Origin: Clostridia bacterium
GTDB lineage: Bacteria > Bacillota > Clostridia > Oscillospirales > UBA644
Reading direction: 5' to 3'
Assembly: GCA_017427285.1 (NCBI GenBank)
Contig: JAFRTE010000019.1
Location: 62,001-126,000, forward strand
DNA length: 64,000 bases
In this document: positions 28,016 to 36,087 of the stretch, one piece after another
Numbering within the stretch: the stretch's first letter is position 1
Layout of the letters: each line of letters begins with the position of its first letter
The notes under the pieces: generated by a model
What the model saw: the letters and a program-made list of their open reading frames with translations, nothing else
Told to the model about the DNA's origin: nothing
Databases searched by the model: none
Translations under genes and position numbers: made by a program

Positions 28016-29056
28016 TTATCCTATAAACATCGCATCGCCGAATGAAAAAAATCTGTATTTTTCCTTTACGGCCTCTTTATATGCGTTCAAAACATTTTCA
28101 CGTCCCGCAAGCGCTGAAACAAGCATAATAAGCGTACTTTCGGGAAGATGAAAATTCGTTATCAGCCTGTCAATTACTTTGAATTCATAGGGCGGATAAA
28201 TAAAAATATCTGTTTCTCCGGCCATTTCCGTAAGCTTAACGTTATCTTTTGTTATGCCGAGTCTTGAACCGGCGGTTTCAAGCGTTCTTGTGCAGGTCGT
28301 CCCAACTGCCGTTACTCTGTGTCCGTCTTTTTTTGCTTTATTTATTATTTCTGCTGTTTCTTCGGGCAGAATAAAAAATTCAGAGTGCATTTTATGATCT
28401 TCTATTTTCTCTTCTTTAACGGGTCTGAACGTCCCGAGTCCGACGTGAAGCGTCACAAAGCCGATTTCAACGCCCTTATTTTTCAGTTCGCCGAGCAGCT
28501 CTTCCGTAAAATGCAGTCCCGCGGTCGGAGCGGCTACTGATCCGTCGTATTTTGCATAAACAGTCTGATATCTTCCGTAGTCCTCCTGCTCTTCATGGAT
28601 ATAAGGGGGCAGGGGGATCTGACCTATTTCGTTTAGCTTATCCTTAAAATCGCCGTCAAATTCAAAATGGACAGCTCTGTTTCCGCTTTCGAATACGTCC
28701 GTTACTTCCGCGTCTATTCCGCGGACGTTGATTTTTGTCCCTGTTTTCATTTTTTTACCGGGTTTTACAAGGCATTCCCACGTGTTTGAATTGTCAAGCG
28801 GTCTTAAAAGAAACACCTCGATTTCTGCGCCGTCGGAAACTCTCTTTGCAAACAGTCTTGCGGGAATAACTCTCGAATCGTTCAGGATCAGACAGTCTCC
28901 CGGCTCAAACATACCGAGAATATCCCGAAAAGTCCCGTGGCGTATCTCACCGCTGTATTTATCCAGAAACATAAGTCTGGACATATCTCTTTTTTCTGCC
29001 GGATGCTGCGCGATCAGCTCCTGCGGCAGGTCGTAGTAAAAATCCTTAAGATCCAT
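28016..29056 (-). CDS. queA: tRNA preQ1 ribosyltransferase-isomerase QueA
   Basis: This protein of about 346 residues transfers the ribosyl group of SAM to preQ1-modified tRNA to make epoxyqueuosine. The N-terminal MDLKDFYYDLPQELIAQHPAEKRD is the standard family start, and the motifs CLILNDSRVIPARL and AAPTAGLHFTEELL are diagnostic. I chose the ATG at 29056, preceded by GAGG, over an upstream in-frame start that would add 21 unrelated residues. It is upstream of tgt and divergent from the lysine-riboswitch operon. Confidence 0.96.
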   Translation of the reverse strand: MDLKDFYYDLPQELIAQHPAEKRDMSRLMFLDKYSGEIRHGTFRDILGMFEPGDCLILNDSRVIPARLFAKRVSDGAEIEVFLLRPLDNSNTWECLVKPGKKMKTGTKINVRGIDAEVTDVFESGNRAVHFEFDGDFKDKLNEIGQIPLPPYIHEEQEDYGRYQTVYAKYDGSVAAPTAGLHFTEELLGELKNKGVEIGFVTLHVGLGTFRPVKEEKIEDHKMHSEFFILPEETAEIINKAKKDGHRVTAVGTTCTRTLETAGSRLGITKDNVKLTEMAGETDIFIYPPYEFKVIDRLITNFHLPESTLIMLVSALAGRENVLNAYKEAVKEKYRFFSFGDAMFIG

Positions 29057-29112
29057 TTTATCCTCGATATTACCTTGTTTTTGTCTTTTATTGTAATTTT
29101 TAAATATCGGTG

Positions 29113-29141
29113 TTGACATATTGTAAAAAATCTGTTATACT
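29113..29141 (+). promoter_or_regulatory. Sigma-A promoter of the lysine biosynthesis operon
   Basis: TTGACA (29113-29118) and TATACT (29136-29141) are 17 bp apart and end just before the riboswitch. Confidence 0.85.
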
Positions 29142-29145
29142 TAAT

Positions 29146-29312
29146 TATAACTTGATAGAGGCGCGTTGTCAATAAGTATTTCGCTTAATTTCGATAAAAT
29201 TCGGATTGTTGCTCCTTTCAGCAGCGAAAAAAAGGTGCCATCGCCGAGGAGATGACTGTATGGGAGACGTCATTATCCGGACGTACAGTTAATAACTGTG
29301 CGGCTGTTACCG
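29146..29312 (+). ncRNA. Lysine riboswitch (L box)
   Basis: Conserved aptamer elements occur in order: GATAGAGGCGCG (29154-29165), an AAGTA bulge, GGTGCCATCGCCGAGGAG, the AGTTAATAACTGTG arm and the closing GCGGCTGTTA. The terminal P1 stem pairs TAAC near 29148 with GTTA near 29308. It lies directly upstream of asd, dapA and dapB, so lysine is expected to repress the operon. Confidence 0.92.
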
Positions 29313-29360
29313 AATATCGGTATTGAGCTATCTGTTTCGATAAAATATATGATTTTATTG

Positions 29361-29386
29361 ACGACGGAGCTTTTTCCGTCGTTTTG
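29361..29386 (+). terminator. Expression-platform terminator of the lysine riboswitch
   Basis: An 8-bp stem (ACGACGGA at 29361-29368 with TCCGTCGT at 29375-29382) ends in TTTT, about 26 bases before the asd start codon. It fits attenuation. Confidence 0.88.
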
Positions 29387-29411
29387 TATATATTGAATAG
29401 GAGAATCAACA

Positions 29412-30491
29412 GTGAAACAGTATAAGGTAGGAATTATCGGAGCAACGGGCATGGTCGGTCAGCGCTTTGCCGTGTTGCTTGAAAATCATCCGTGGTTTAA
29501 GGTCGAAGCCCTCGCCGCCTCGTCCCGTTCTGCCGGTAAAACATATGCGGAAGCGGTTTCGGAAAGATGGCTTATGTCTACTCCCGTTCCCGAAAGTATG
29601 AAAAACATTACCGTTATGGATGCTTCAGCAGATATCGAAAAAATAGCGTCGTCCGTCGATTTTGTTTTCTGCGCGGTTGATATGAAAAAAGACGAGATAA
29701 AAGCTCTTGAAGAAAAATACGCAAAGCTCGAATGTCCCGTAATGTCAAATAACTCCGCAAACCGTTTTACGGACGATGTTCCCATGATCATTCCCGAGAT
29801 CAACTCCGATCATATGCTCATCGTCGAAGCTCAGAAAAATCGTCTCGGCACAAAGCGCGGCTTTATTTCCGTAAAATCCAACTGCTCTATCCAAAGCTAT
29901 GTTCCCGCGCTCGAACCGCTCAGAAAATTCGGAATAACCAAGATCCTCGCATGCACGTATCAGGCGATTTCCGGCGCGGGCAAAAATTTCGATACATGGC
30001 CCGAAATGAAGGATAATCTTATTCCGTATATCCCCGGTGAAGAGGAGAAATCCGAAAAAGAACCGCTCAAGGTCTGGGGAAAAATCGAGGGCAATAAGAT
30101 CGTAAGCGCGACCGCCCCGCTTATCACAACGCAGTGCCTTCGCGTTCCCGTTTCTGACGGACATTTTGCCGCAGTTTTTGTTTCGTTCGAAAATAAACCG
30201 TCAAAAGACGAGATAATATCTCTCTGGCAAAATTACAGCGGAGAGCCTCAGCGTCTATCTCTCCCGTCCGCACCGAAGCAGTTTATACACTATTTTGAAG
30301 AAGATAACTATCCTCAGGCAAAACTCCACAGAAATCTCGAAAACGGTATGGCTGTTTCTGTCGGAAGACTTCGCGAAGACACTCAATACGATTATAAATT
30401 TGTTTCACTTTCACACAATACGCTTCGCGGCGCAGCGGGCGGCGCCGTTGAAATGGCGGAGCTCTACGCCGCAAAAGGATATTTTGACTGA
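29412..30491 (+). CDS. asd: Aspartate-semialdehyde dehydrogenase (archaeal/fungal-type)
   Basis: This 359-residue NADPH-dependent enzyme makes aspartate semialdehyde, the branch point to lysine, threonine and methionine. The N-terminal GIIGATGMVGQRF nucleotide-binding motif and active-site Cys158 in KSNCSIQ are clear; the QAISGAGKNFDTWPEM region is typical of the longer archaeal/fungal subclass rather than the usual bacterial one. The start codon is GTG with TAGGAG upstream. It is the first gene after the lysine riboswitch and is followed by dapA after 15 bp. Confidence 0.93.
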   Translation: MKQYKVGIIGATGMVGQRFAVLLENHPWFKVEALAASSRSAGKTYAEAVSERWLMSTPVPESMKNITVMDASADIEKIASSVDFVFCAVDMKKDEIKALEEKYAKLECPVMSNNSANRFTDDVPMIIPEINSDHMLIVEAQKNRLGTKRGFISVKSNCSIQSYVPALEPLRKFGITKILACTYQAISGAGKNFDTWPEMKDNLIPYIPGEEEKSEKEPLKVWGKIEGNKIVSATAPLITTQCLRVPVSDGHFAAVFVSFENKPSKDEIISLWQNYSGEPQRLSLPSAPKQFIHYFEEDNYPQAKLHRNLENGMAVSVGRLREDTQYDYKFVSLSHNTLRGAAGGAVEMAELYAAKGYFD

Positions 30492-30506
30492 TAACGGAGA
30501 ATTATT

Positions 30507-31388
30507 ATGAAAAAAACTGTTTTTACAGGCGCGGGCGTCGCGATCGTCACACCCTTCAACAAAGACTTATCTGTAAATTACGGCAAGCTTGAAGAACTTA
30601 TCGAGTATCAGATAACAAATTCAACTGACGCAATTATTATTTGCGGCACTACCGGCGAAGCCTCTACCCTTACCGATGAAGAACATCGGGACGTTATCCG
30701 CTTTGCCGTTGAAAAAACAGCCGGAAGAATCCCTGTTATTGCGGGTACGGGCAGCAACGACACCGCATATGCGATCGAACTTACCCGTTTTGCAAAGGAA
30801 GCGGGTGCGGACGCATATTTAAACGTTACGCCTTATTATAACAAAACAACGCAGCTCGGTCTTGTCAGACATTTTTCTGCGATCGCAGATGCCGTCGATC
30901 TTCCGTGTATTCTATACAATGTACCCGGCAGAACAGGAATGACAATAAAGCCCGAAACTTACAAAGAGCTTTCCAAACATCCTAATATCGTTGCAACCAA
31001 AGAAGCGAGCGGAAACGTTGCCGATATAGTTCATATCCGTTCTCTTTGCGGTGACGCTCTTGATATCTATTCCGGTGAAGACGGAATTATTACTCCTATC
31101 CTTTCTCTCGGCGGAAAAGGCGTTATTTCCGTCCTTTCCAATATTGTTCCAAAAGATACTCACGATATCTGCGCCGAGTATTTCAATGGCAATGTTTCCA
31201 GGTCGGCGGAATTGCAGATAAAATATTCAAATCTTATAGATGCGCTTTTTATCGAAACAAATCCGATTCCCGTTAAAGCTGCGCTGAATATCCTCGGCTT
31301 TGACGTCGGCGAATGCCGTCTCCCTTTGTGTGAAATGAGTCCGTCCAATCTTGAAACGCTTAAAAAAGCGCTTAACATCGTAAAATAA
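30507..31388 (+). CDS. dapA: 4-hydroxy-tetrahydrodipicolinate synthase DapA
   Basis: This 293-residue TIM-barrel enzyme condenses pyruvate with aspartate semialdehyde, the first committed step of lysine/diaminopimelate synthesis. The motifs GTTGEASTLT (near residue 47), the catalytic Tyr in LYNVPGRTG (near residue 137) and the Schiff-base Lys in VATKEASGN (near residue 165) are present. It lies between asd and dapB with short gaps in a lysine-riboswitch operon. Confidence 0.96.
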   Translation: MKKTVFTGAGVAIVTPFNKDLSVNYGKLEELIEYQITNSTDAIIICGTTGEASTLTDEEHRDVIRFAVEKTAGRIPVIAGTGSNDTAYAIELTRFAKEAGADAYLNVTPYYNKTTQLGLVRHFSAIADAVDLPCILYNVPGRTGMTIKPETYKELSKHPNIVATKEASGNVADIVHIRSLCGDALDIYSGEDGIITPILSLGGKGVISVLSNIVPKDTHDICAEYFNGNVSRSAELQIKYSNLIDALFIETNPIPVKAALNILGFDVGECRLPLCEMSPSNLETLKKALNIVK

Positions 31389-31400
31389 AGAGGAACTGAT

Positions 31401-32174
31401 ATGACTGACGTATTGCTTTGCGGTTGCCGCGGCGTAATGGGTAAAATGATATACGAATGCTCTCAGACCGACCGTTTTTCCGATAAGATCCGTGTAGCTG
31501 CTGGCGTAGACATAAAAGACGGCTCTGCGGAAACGTTCACCGTTTTCAGATCCGTCAATGACGTAAATGTCCCCGTCGGAGTTTTAATAGATTTTTCGCA
31601 TCCTTCGCTTCTTTCGGACGTTCTTTCTTATGCTTTAAAATACCGTGTTCCCGCAGTTCTCGCCACTACTGGATATACTGAAAAACAGAAAGCGGAAATA
31701 CAGTCCGCGTCCGAAAAAATCCCTGTTTTCTTTTCTCCGAATATGTCCGTTGGCGTCAATCTTGTCGCCGATCTCGTTAAAAGGGCTGCTTCGGCGCTCG
31801 GTGCGGATTACGATGTCGAAATAATTGAAAAACATCATAACCGAAAGCTCGATGCGCCTTCCGGAACCGCTCTTATGCTTGCAGACGCAGTTGTTTCAGG
31901 CGAGGAAAGGCCGATGAAACATATTTACGAACGTCATTCCGAGCGAAGAGCAAGAACAAAAGACGAAATAGGCATTCATTCCGTCAGAGGCGGTACAATA
32001 GTAGGGGAGCATGACGTTATTTTTGCCGGTGAGGATGAGGTTATCACAGTCTCCCACAGTGCGGGTTCAAGAAAAATCTTTGCGGCAGGTGCTTTAAAAG
32101 CCGCGCTTTTTATATCCGATAAAAAGTCGGGCATTTATACGATGCGCGATCTTATAAACGAGGTAAACTTATGA
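31401..32174 (+). CDS. dapB: 4-hydroxy-tetrahydrodipicolinate reductase DapB
   Basis: This 257-residue enzyme reduces the DapA product with NAD(P)H. The substrate-binding and catalytic motifs EIIEKHHNRKLDAPSGTA and the phosphate-binding GCRGVMG near the N-terminus are present, and the C-terminal tail AGALKAALFISDKKSGIYTM is typical. It overlaps the following ACT-domain gene by 4 bp (ATGA), pointing to translational coupling. Confidence 0.96.
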   Translation: MTDVLLCGCRGVMGKMIYECSQTDRFSDKIRVAAGVDIKDGSAETFTVFRSVNDVNVPVGVLIDFSHPSLLSDVLSYALKYRVPAVLATTGYTEKQKAEIQSASEKIPVFFSPNMSVGVNLVADLVKRAASALGADYDVEIIEKHHNRKLDAPSGTALMLADAVVSGEERPMKHIYERHSERRARTKDEIGIHSVRGGTIVGEHDVIFAGEDEVITVSHSAGSRKIFAAGALKAALFISDKKSGIYTMRDLINEVNL

Positions 32175-32659
32175 TTAACGATATTAGGGAAGTTATAACG
32201 TCTGTAAACGTTGAAAACGGCGTTACTCTTGTTACGGTATTCAATCTTCCGAATAATTCGGAAAGTATTGCGGATATTTTCAACTGTCTTGCCGAAAAAG
32301 GCGTAAATGTAGATATGATTTCTTTAAACCCTTCGTCCGGCGTCCGTCAGACCGTATCTTTTTCTGCAAGCGACGGCGATCTTTCCGATATCCTCTCGAC
32401 CCTCGGTTTCCTTAAAAACTCCTATCGTGATCTGAGGATAGACGTTAATACAAACAACTGCAAACTGACCTTCGCGGGGGACGCAATGCGTGAAAGATAC
32501 GGAGTTGCGGCCTTTGTTTTCTCTTCGCTCGGCGAAAGAAATATATCAGTTAAGCTTATCACAACGTCCGAAACAAAGATCTCTTGTCTTATAAACGAAT
32601 CCGACTATTCGGAAGCGTGCGATCTCATTGATAAAACATTCGGCATCAAAATACTTTGA
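32171..32659 (+). CDS. Stand-alone tandem ACT protein (aspartokinase regulatory-region-like)
   Basis: This 162-residue protein consists of two ACT domains that closely resemble the C-terminal regulatory half of aspartate kinase, with motifs like IFNCLAEKGVNVDMISLNPS in the first and MRERYGVAAFVFSSLGERNISVKLI plus SETKISCLI in the second. The amino-acid kinase domain is absent, and no truncated kinase lies upstream; the start overlaps dapB. It may be a free regulatory subunit that binds lysine or threonine, or a partner of a separate kinase. A lysC gene is not in the window. Confidence 0.85.
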   Translation: MINDIREVITSVNVENGVTLVTVFNLPNNSESIADIFNCLAEKGVNVDMISLNPSSGVRQTVSFSASDGDLSDILSTLGFLKNSYRDLRIDVNTNNCKLTFAGDAMRERYGVAAFVFSSLGERNISVKLITTSETKISCLINESDYSEACDLIDKTFGIKIL

Positions 32660-32680
32660 AAACCGTAACGGAGGAAGTAT

Positions 32681-34492
32681 ATGTACGGATTTTACTCCCC
32701 AAACGAGCTGAAACCTCAGGGTTGGCTTTTAAAACAGCTTAAAATTCAGGCGGAAGGTCTCAGCGGAAATCTCGACAAAGTCTGGCGCGATGTTAGGGAT
32801 AGCGGATGGATCGGCGGCGATGCCGAGAGCTGGGAAAGACTGCCTTACTGGCTCGATGGTTTTATTCCTCTTGCATATCTTCTTGACGATGAAGAGATGA
32901 TTTCGCGTGCAAAAAAATATATTTCTTATATCGTCTCGCATCAGCGCTCCGACGGCTGGATATGCCCGTGCGACGATGAAAAAATACCTTCCTACGATAC
33001 GTGGGTTATTTTTCTCATAACAAAAGTTCTCATCGTTTACTACGAGTGTTCTCGTGATGAAAGCATAGTAAAAGTTATTTACGATATATTAAAAAACTAT
33101 TATGACCTTCTCTCATCCGAAAAAATCAAACTGTTTTCATGGGGAAAAGCCCGCTGGTTTGAGTGCTTTATCGCTCTTGATTTTATATCTGAGCGCTTTT
33201 CCGAACCATGGATAAACGGTCTTGCAAAAATTCTTAAAGAGCAGGGTACAGACTACAGCGATCTAGTGGAAAAATGGAAACGTCCCCTCAACCGCTGGGC
33301 CTTTGAAACACATATCGTCAATATGGCTATGATGCTTAAATCCGAGGCCGTATCTTATAAGCTCCTTAACGAAGAATATACCGACAAGGCGGATTATTTC
33401 TACAATATCCTTTATAAATACAACGGCACTCCGGTCGGTATTTTAACGGGTGACGAATGTCTGTCGGGTCTGAGTCCCATTCAGGGTACGGAACTTTGCT
33501 CTGTTGTTGATATGATGTATTCTTTCGAATTGCTTTACGCCGCTACCGGAGACCCCAAATGGGCGGAACGTCTCGAGCTTCTTGCTTTCAACGCTCTTCC
33601 CGCTACGTTAAGCGATGATATGTGGACTCATCAGTACGACCAGATGAGCAATCAGATCGCCTGCATCAGATTCCCCGGGCGTTCTCTTTTCAGAACAAAC
33701 CGCAGCGACGCGCATATTTTCGGACTTGAACCGAATTACGGATGCTGCACCGCAAATATGCATCAGGGCTGGCCTAAATTCACGCTTTCGGCTTTTATAA
33801 AAAACGGAGACACAATTACAAATGTTCTTCCCGTTCCTTCAACTTTGCGTGATAAGGGAATTTATATAGATCTTGACACCGATTATCCTTTCAATAACGT
33901 TTTCAGATATACGGTAAATACCGAAAAGGATTTCGAGCTTAAGATCCGTATTCCGTCTTTTGCAGAAAACATTACTCTCAACGGTGATATTATCGAAAAA
34001 CCTTCCGAGCTTTCAATTGCTTTTAAATCAGGAGAATCGCGTGTTGTCTGCCTGTCGTATAGCGCTGTTCCGTATTTTGTAAACAGACCTCACGGACTTA
34101 AAACCGTCCGCTGCGGCTCGCTTGTATTTTCTCTTCCGATCAAATACGAAAAGAAAATGTATGAATACGTTGAAAATAATATCGAAAGAAAATATCCTTA
34201 TTGCGATTACGAGTATATCCCTCAGTCAGACTGGAATTACGGCTTCGCAGGCGGAATTTTGAAGCTTATAAGAAACGAAATTTCCGATATTCCATTCTCA
34301 TCCGAAAACCCGCCTTTAACGGTAAAAGCAAAAATGGCTAAAATCGACTGGGGCCTTGAAGACGGCTTCGAAACAGTCTGCGCTAAAGTTCCGATAAACG
34401 ACGAGGCGGTAGGGGACGACGAAGAAATATCTCTGTATCCCTACGGATGCGCAAAGCTTCGTATGACCGAAATGCCTTTCGTTAAAAAGTGA
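32681..34492 (+). CDS. GH127-like glycosidase (DUF1680 superfamily)
   Basis: This 603-residue protein has an (alpha/alpha)6 barrel-like N-terminal two-thirds and a beta-rich C-terminus, and carries the DUF1680 metal/catalytic set: Glu271 and Cys273 in GTELCS, and Cys355/Cys356 in GCCTAN. Glu-to-Cys spacing (84) resembles the GH127 enzyme at 8.1 kb (80). No signal peptide is present, so it would act in the cytoplasm. It may be a beta-L-arabinofuranosidase, but sequence divergence leaves substrate uncertain. It follows the ACT gene by 21 bp with no terminator, so it seems to sit at the end of the lysine operon. Confidence 0.82.
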   Translation: MYGFYSPNELKPQGWLLKQLKIQAEGLSGNLDKVWRDVRDSGWIGGDAESWERLPYWLDGFIPLAYLLDDEEMISRAKKYISYIVSHQRSDGWICPCDDEKIPSYDTWVIFLITKVLIVYYECSRDESIVKVIYDILKNYYDLLSSEKIKLFSWGKARWFECFIALDFISERFSEPWINGLAKILKEQGTDYSDLVEKWKRPLNRWAFETHIVNMAMMLKSEAVSYKLLNEEYTDKADYFYNILYKYNGTPVGILTGDECLSGLSPIQGTELCSVVDMMYSFELLYAATGDPKWAERLELLAFNALPATLSDDMWTHQYDQMSNQIACIRFPGRSLFRTNRSDAHIFGLEPNYGCCTANMHQGWPKFTLSAFIKNGDTITNVLPVPSTLRDKGIYIDLDTDYPFNNVFRYTVNTEKDFELKIRIPSFAENITLNGDIIEKPSELSIAFKSGESRVVCLSYSAVPYFVNRPHGLKTVRCGSLVFSLPIKYEKKMYEYVENNIERKYPYCDYEYIPQSDWNYGFAGGILKLIRNEISDIPFSSENPPLTVKAKMAKIDWGLEDGFETVCAKVPINDEAVGDDEEISLYPYGCAKLRMTEMPFVKK

Positions 34493-34508
34493 TTATTTTA
34501 TTGCAAAT

Positions 34509-34550
34509 AAAAGCAGAGGGGAGATGATGATTCGTCTCTCCTCTGCTTTT
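34509..34550 (+). terminator. Terminator after the lysine/GH127-like operon
   Basis: A stem of about 16 bp (34509-34524 with 34535-34550, one G-U pair) has A residues on the left and four T residues on the right. It could also act on the minus strand. Confidence 0.88.
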
Positions 34551-34581
34551 ATATCAATTTAAGATTAAATAAAATAAACAG

Positions 34582-34609
34582 AAAAGGTATAGCCGAAGCT
34601 ATACCTTTT
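34582..34609 (-). terminator. Terminator of the CBM9-like surface protein gene
   Basis: A perfect 12-bp stem (AAAAGGTATAGC with its complement) around a 4-base loop ends in U residues on the minus strand. Confidence 0.85.
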
Positions 34610-34631
34610 CTTAGTAGAAATTATCTACTGA

Positions 34632-35630
34632 TTATTTTCTCTTGAATACAGAGATACCACCGATAGCGGAAACAGCAGCGAGAGCGTAGAAGAGAACGCT
34701 TACGTCAGCAGTCTTCGGGTTGTTGTTGGTGGTGGTTGTGGGAGCCGGAGTTACAGTTTCGGTAGCAGCCGGTTCTTCAGCAGCGGGTTCTTCAGCTGCG
34801 GGTTCTTCAGCTGCGGGTTCTTCAGCAGCAGGTTCTTCAGCTGCGGGAGCTTCTTCAGCAGGAGCTTCAGCGAAAACGAGCATCGGAGAGTTTGTCGGGG
34901 TCTTTCCGGACCAGAGAACGCCCTGTCCCATTTCAGCGTAGAAGGAACCGTCGGAGATGAATGCAACAGAGATGAGGTATTCATCATCGATAGCGCCTGC
35001 AGAGCCGAGGCCGTCAGCGAGGGGGATAGCGATTTCGTATGTCTGATAGAGACCGTCAACAGCGCATTTACCTTTCATGCCGTCAGTAACGGTTGCACTG
35101 TCAGCAGCGTCGGGCATGGACTGTTCGAATGTGTTGAAGAACAGTTCGGTAGCATCCTGGTTGCCGTTGATACCAAATCCGAGGTGCGGGTCATTGTACA
35201 TGTCGCCGTCGCCGTCATCAAGACCAATGTAGAACTGGAAGCAGTCAGTGCCTGCAGACCAGAGAGCAGAGCCGTCAACTTCAGAAGAGTAAACTTTAGC
35301 AGCTTTGATAGCTACATAAAGATATTCTTCATCCCATTTGAACCAGTAATCAACAGTAGCGTTCATTGCACTGGCTTCATCAAGGAATGTTCCGTCTGTC
35401 GGGTGAACGAGCTGAGGATCTTCAGCACGGCTGGAACCGATAACATGGACAGCGTTTTCTCCCCAAGCGTCTTCGATTACACCGTCAAGAACGAGCGGTG
35501 TGGTTACCTTGGGAACTTTGATGAGTTCGGGGACGATTTCGTCTGTGCCCTGCCATACTTCTGCGAAAGCGGGAACAACACAGCAAATCATCATTGCAAC
35601 AGTAATAACTGCAGCTAAGATTTTTTTCAT
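34632..35630 (-). CDS. Surface protein with CBM9-like domain and C-terminal NPKTAD anchor
   Basis: This 332-residue protein has a signal peptide ending at about residue 23 (AFA), then one domain that looks like carbohydrate-binding module family 9 (residues about 35-255; TPLVLDGVIEDAWG, YLYVAIKA, DCFQFYIGLDDGDGD). A PAAEE repeat linker follows, then NPKTAD, a hydrophobic segment and a KRK tail. The last part resembles the LPxTG-type sorting signals seen as NPKTGD in gut Clostridia, so the protein is probably wall- or membrane-anchored. It may help hold glycans at the cell surface. It is a one-gene unit with its own promoter and terminator. Confidence 0.82.
   Translation of the reverse strand: MKKILAAVITVAMMICCVVPAFAEVWQGTDEIVPELIKVPKVTTPLVLDGVIEDAWGENAVHVIGSSRAEDPQLVHPTDGTFLDEASAMNATVDYWFKWDEEYLYVAIKAAKVYSSEVDGSALWSAGTDCFQFYIGLDDGDGDMYNDPHLGFGINGNQDATELFFNTFEQSMPDAADSATVTDGMKGKCAVDGLYQTYEIAIPLADGLGSAGAIDDEYLISVAFISDGSFYAEMGQGVLWSGKTPTNSPMLVFAEAPAEEAPAAEEPAAEEPAAEEPAAEEPAAEEPAATETVTPAPTTTTNNNPKTADVSVLFYALAAVSAIGGISVFKRK
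34765..34839 (-). repeat. Five tandem 15-bp repeats encoding PAAEE
   Basis: Five near-identical 15-bp units (consensus on the plus strand GCNGCNGGTTCTTCA) encode the Pro-Ala-Ala-Glu-Glu spacer of the CBM9-like surface protein. A sixth, imperfect unit follows. Copy number is likely to vary among strains. Confidence 0.9.
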
Positions 35631-35679
35631 AAGGTTTTCACTCCTTTTAGTATTAAAGAGATTTATCTCTTCATTGAAT

Positions 35680-35708
35680 ATTCTACACTAAAAACCCGTT
35701 TTTGTCAA
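35680..35708 (-). promoter_or_regulatory. Sigma-A promoter for the CBM9-like gene
   Basis: On the minus strand TTGACA (35708-35703) and TAGAAT (35685-35680) are 17 bp apart. Confidence 0.8.
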
Positions 35709-35985
35709 GATGTAAAAAAAGACATTTTTAAACAAAAAAATTACATTTTACTGTCAGCAGTTTGGTACTTATTAACAATAAATAGCAATTTTTTATTTTT
35801 AAGCTGTCTTTTTATTGTAAAAAAACGGTCTTTTTATATTCAATACGCCTCAGATAAGTATTACGGAACATATTTCCTCTGTTTTTCGTCTTATTTTTCG
35901 ATCGGCCTCTCTTGTGACCATACATCCGGTTGATCATATTTAAATCGTATTCTTTTGTTTTATATAAAATAATTGAAAAAAGTAC
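35709..35985. other. A/T-rich intergenic stretch between divergent genes
   Basis: About 277 bases between the two promoters. It is very A/T-rich with several A and T tracts. I see no open frame, RNA motif or clear palindrome. Confidence 0.5.
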
Positions 35986-36014
35986 TTGCAAAATTCATAA
36001 AAATGAGTTATAAT
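35986..36014 (+). promoter_or_regulatory. Promoter for the class A PBP gene
   Basis: TTGCAA (35986-35991) and TATAAT (36009-36014) are 17 bp apart, about 75 bp upstream of the ATG. Confidence 0.75.
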
Positions 36015-36087
36015 ATAAAATGTATAGATTTATGCTGTTTCAACAGACCCGATTTTAACTGTTTATTTCTGACAGGAATAGGAAATA

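Noticed and set aside
34765..34839. Regularly spaced short repeats that could suggest a CRISPR array
   Set aside because: Units are contiguous, in frame and code for PAAEE; there are no spacers and no cas genes.
35709..35985. Possible small RNA or origin in the A/T-rich gap before the PBP gene
   Set aside because: No repeated boxes, stable fold or terminator could be identified by eye.
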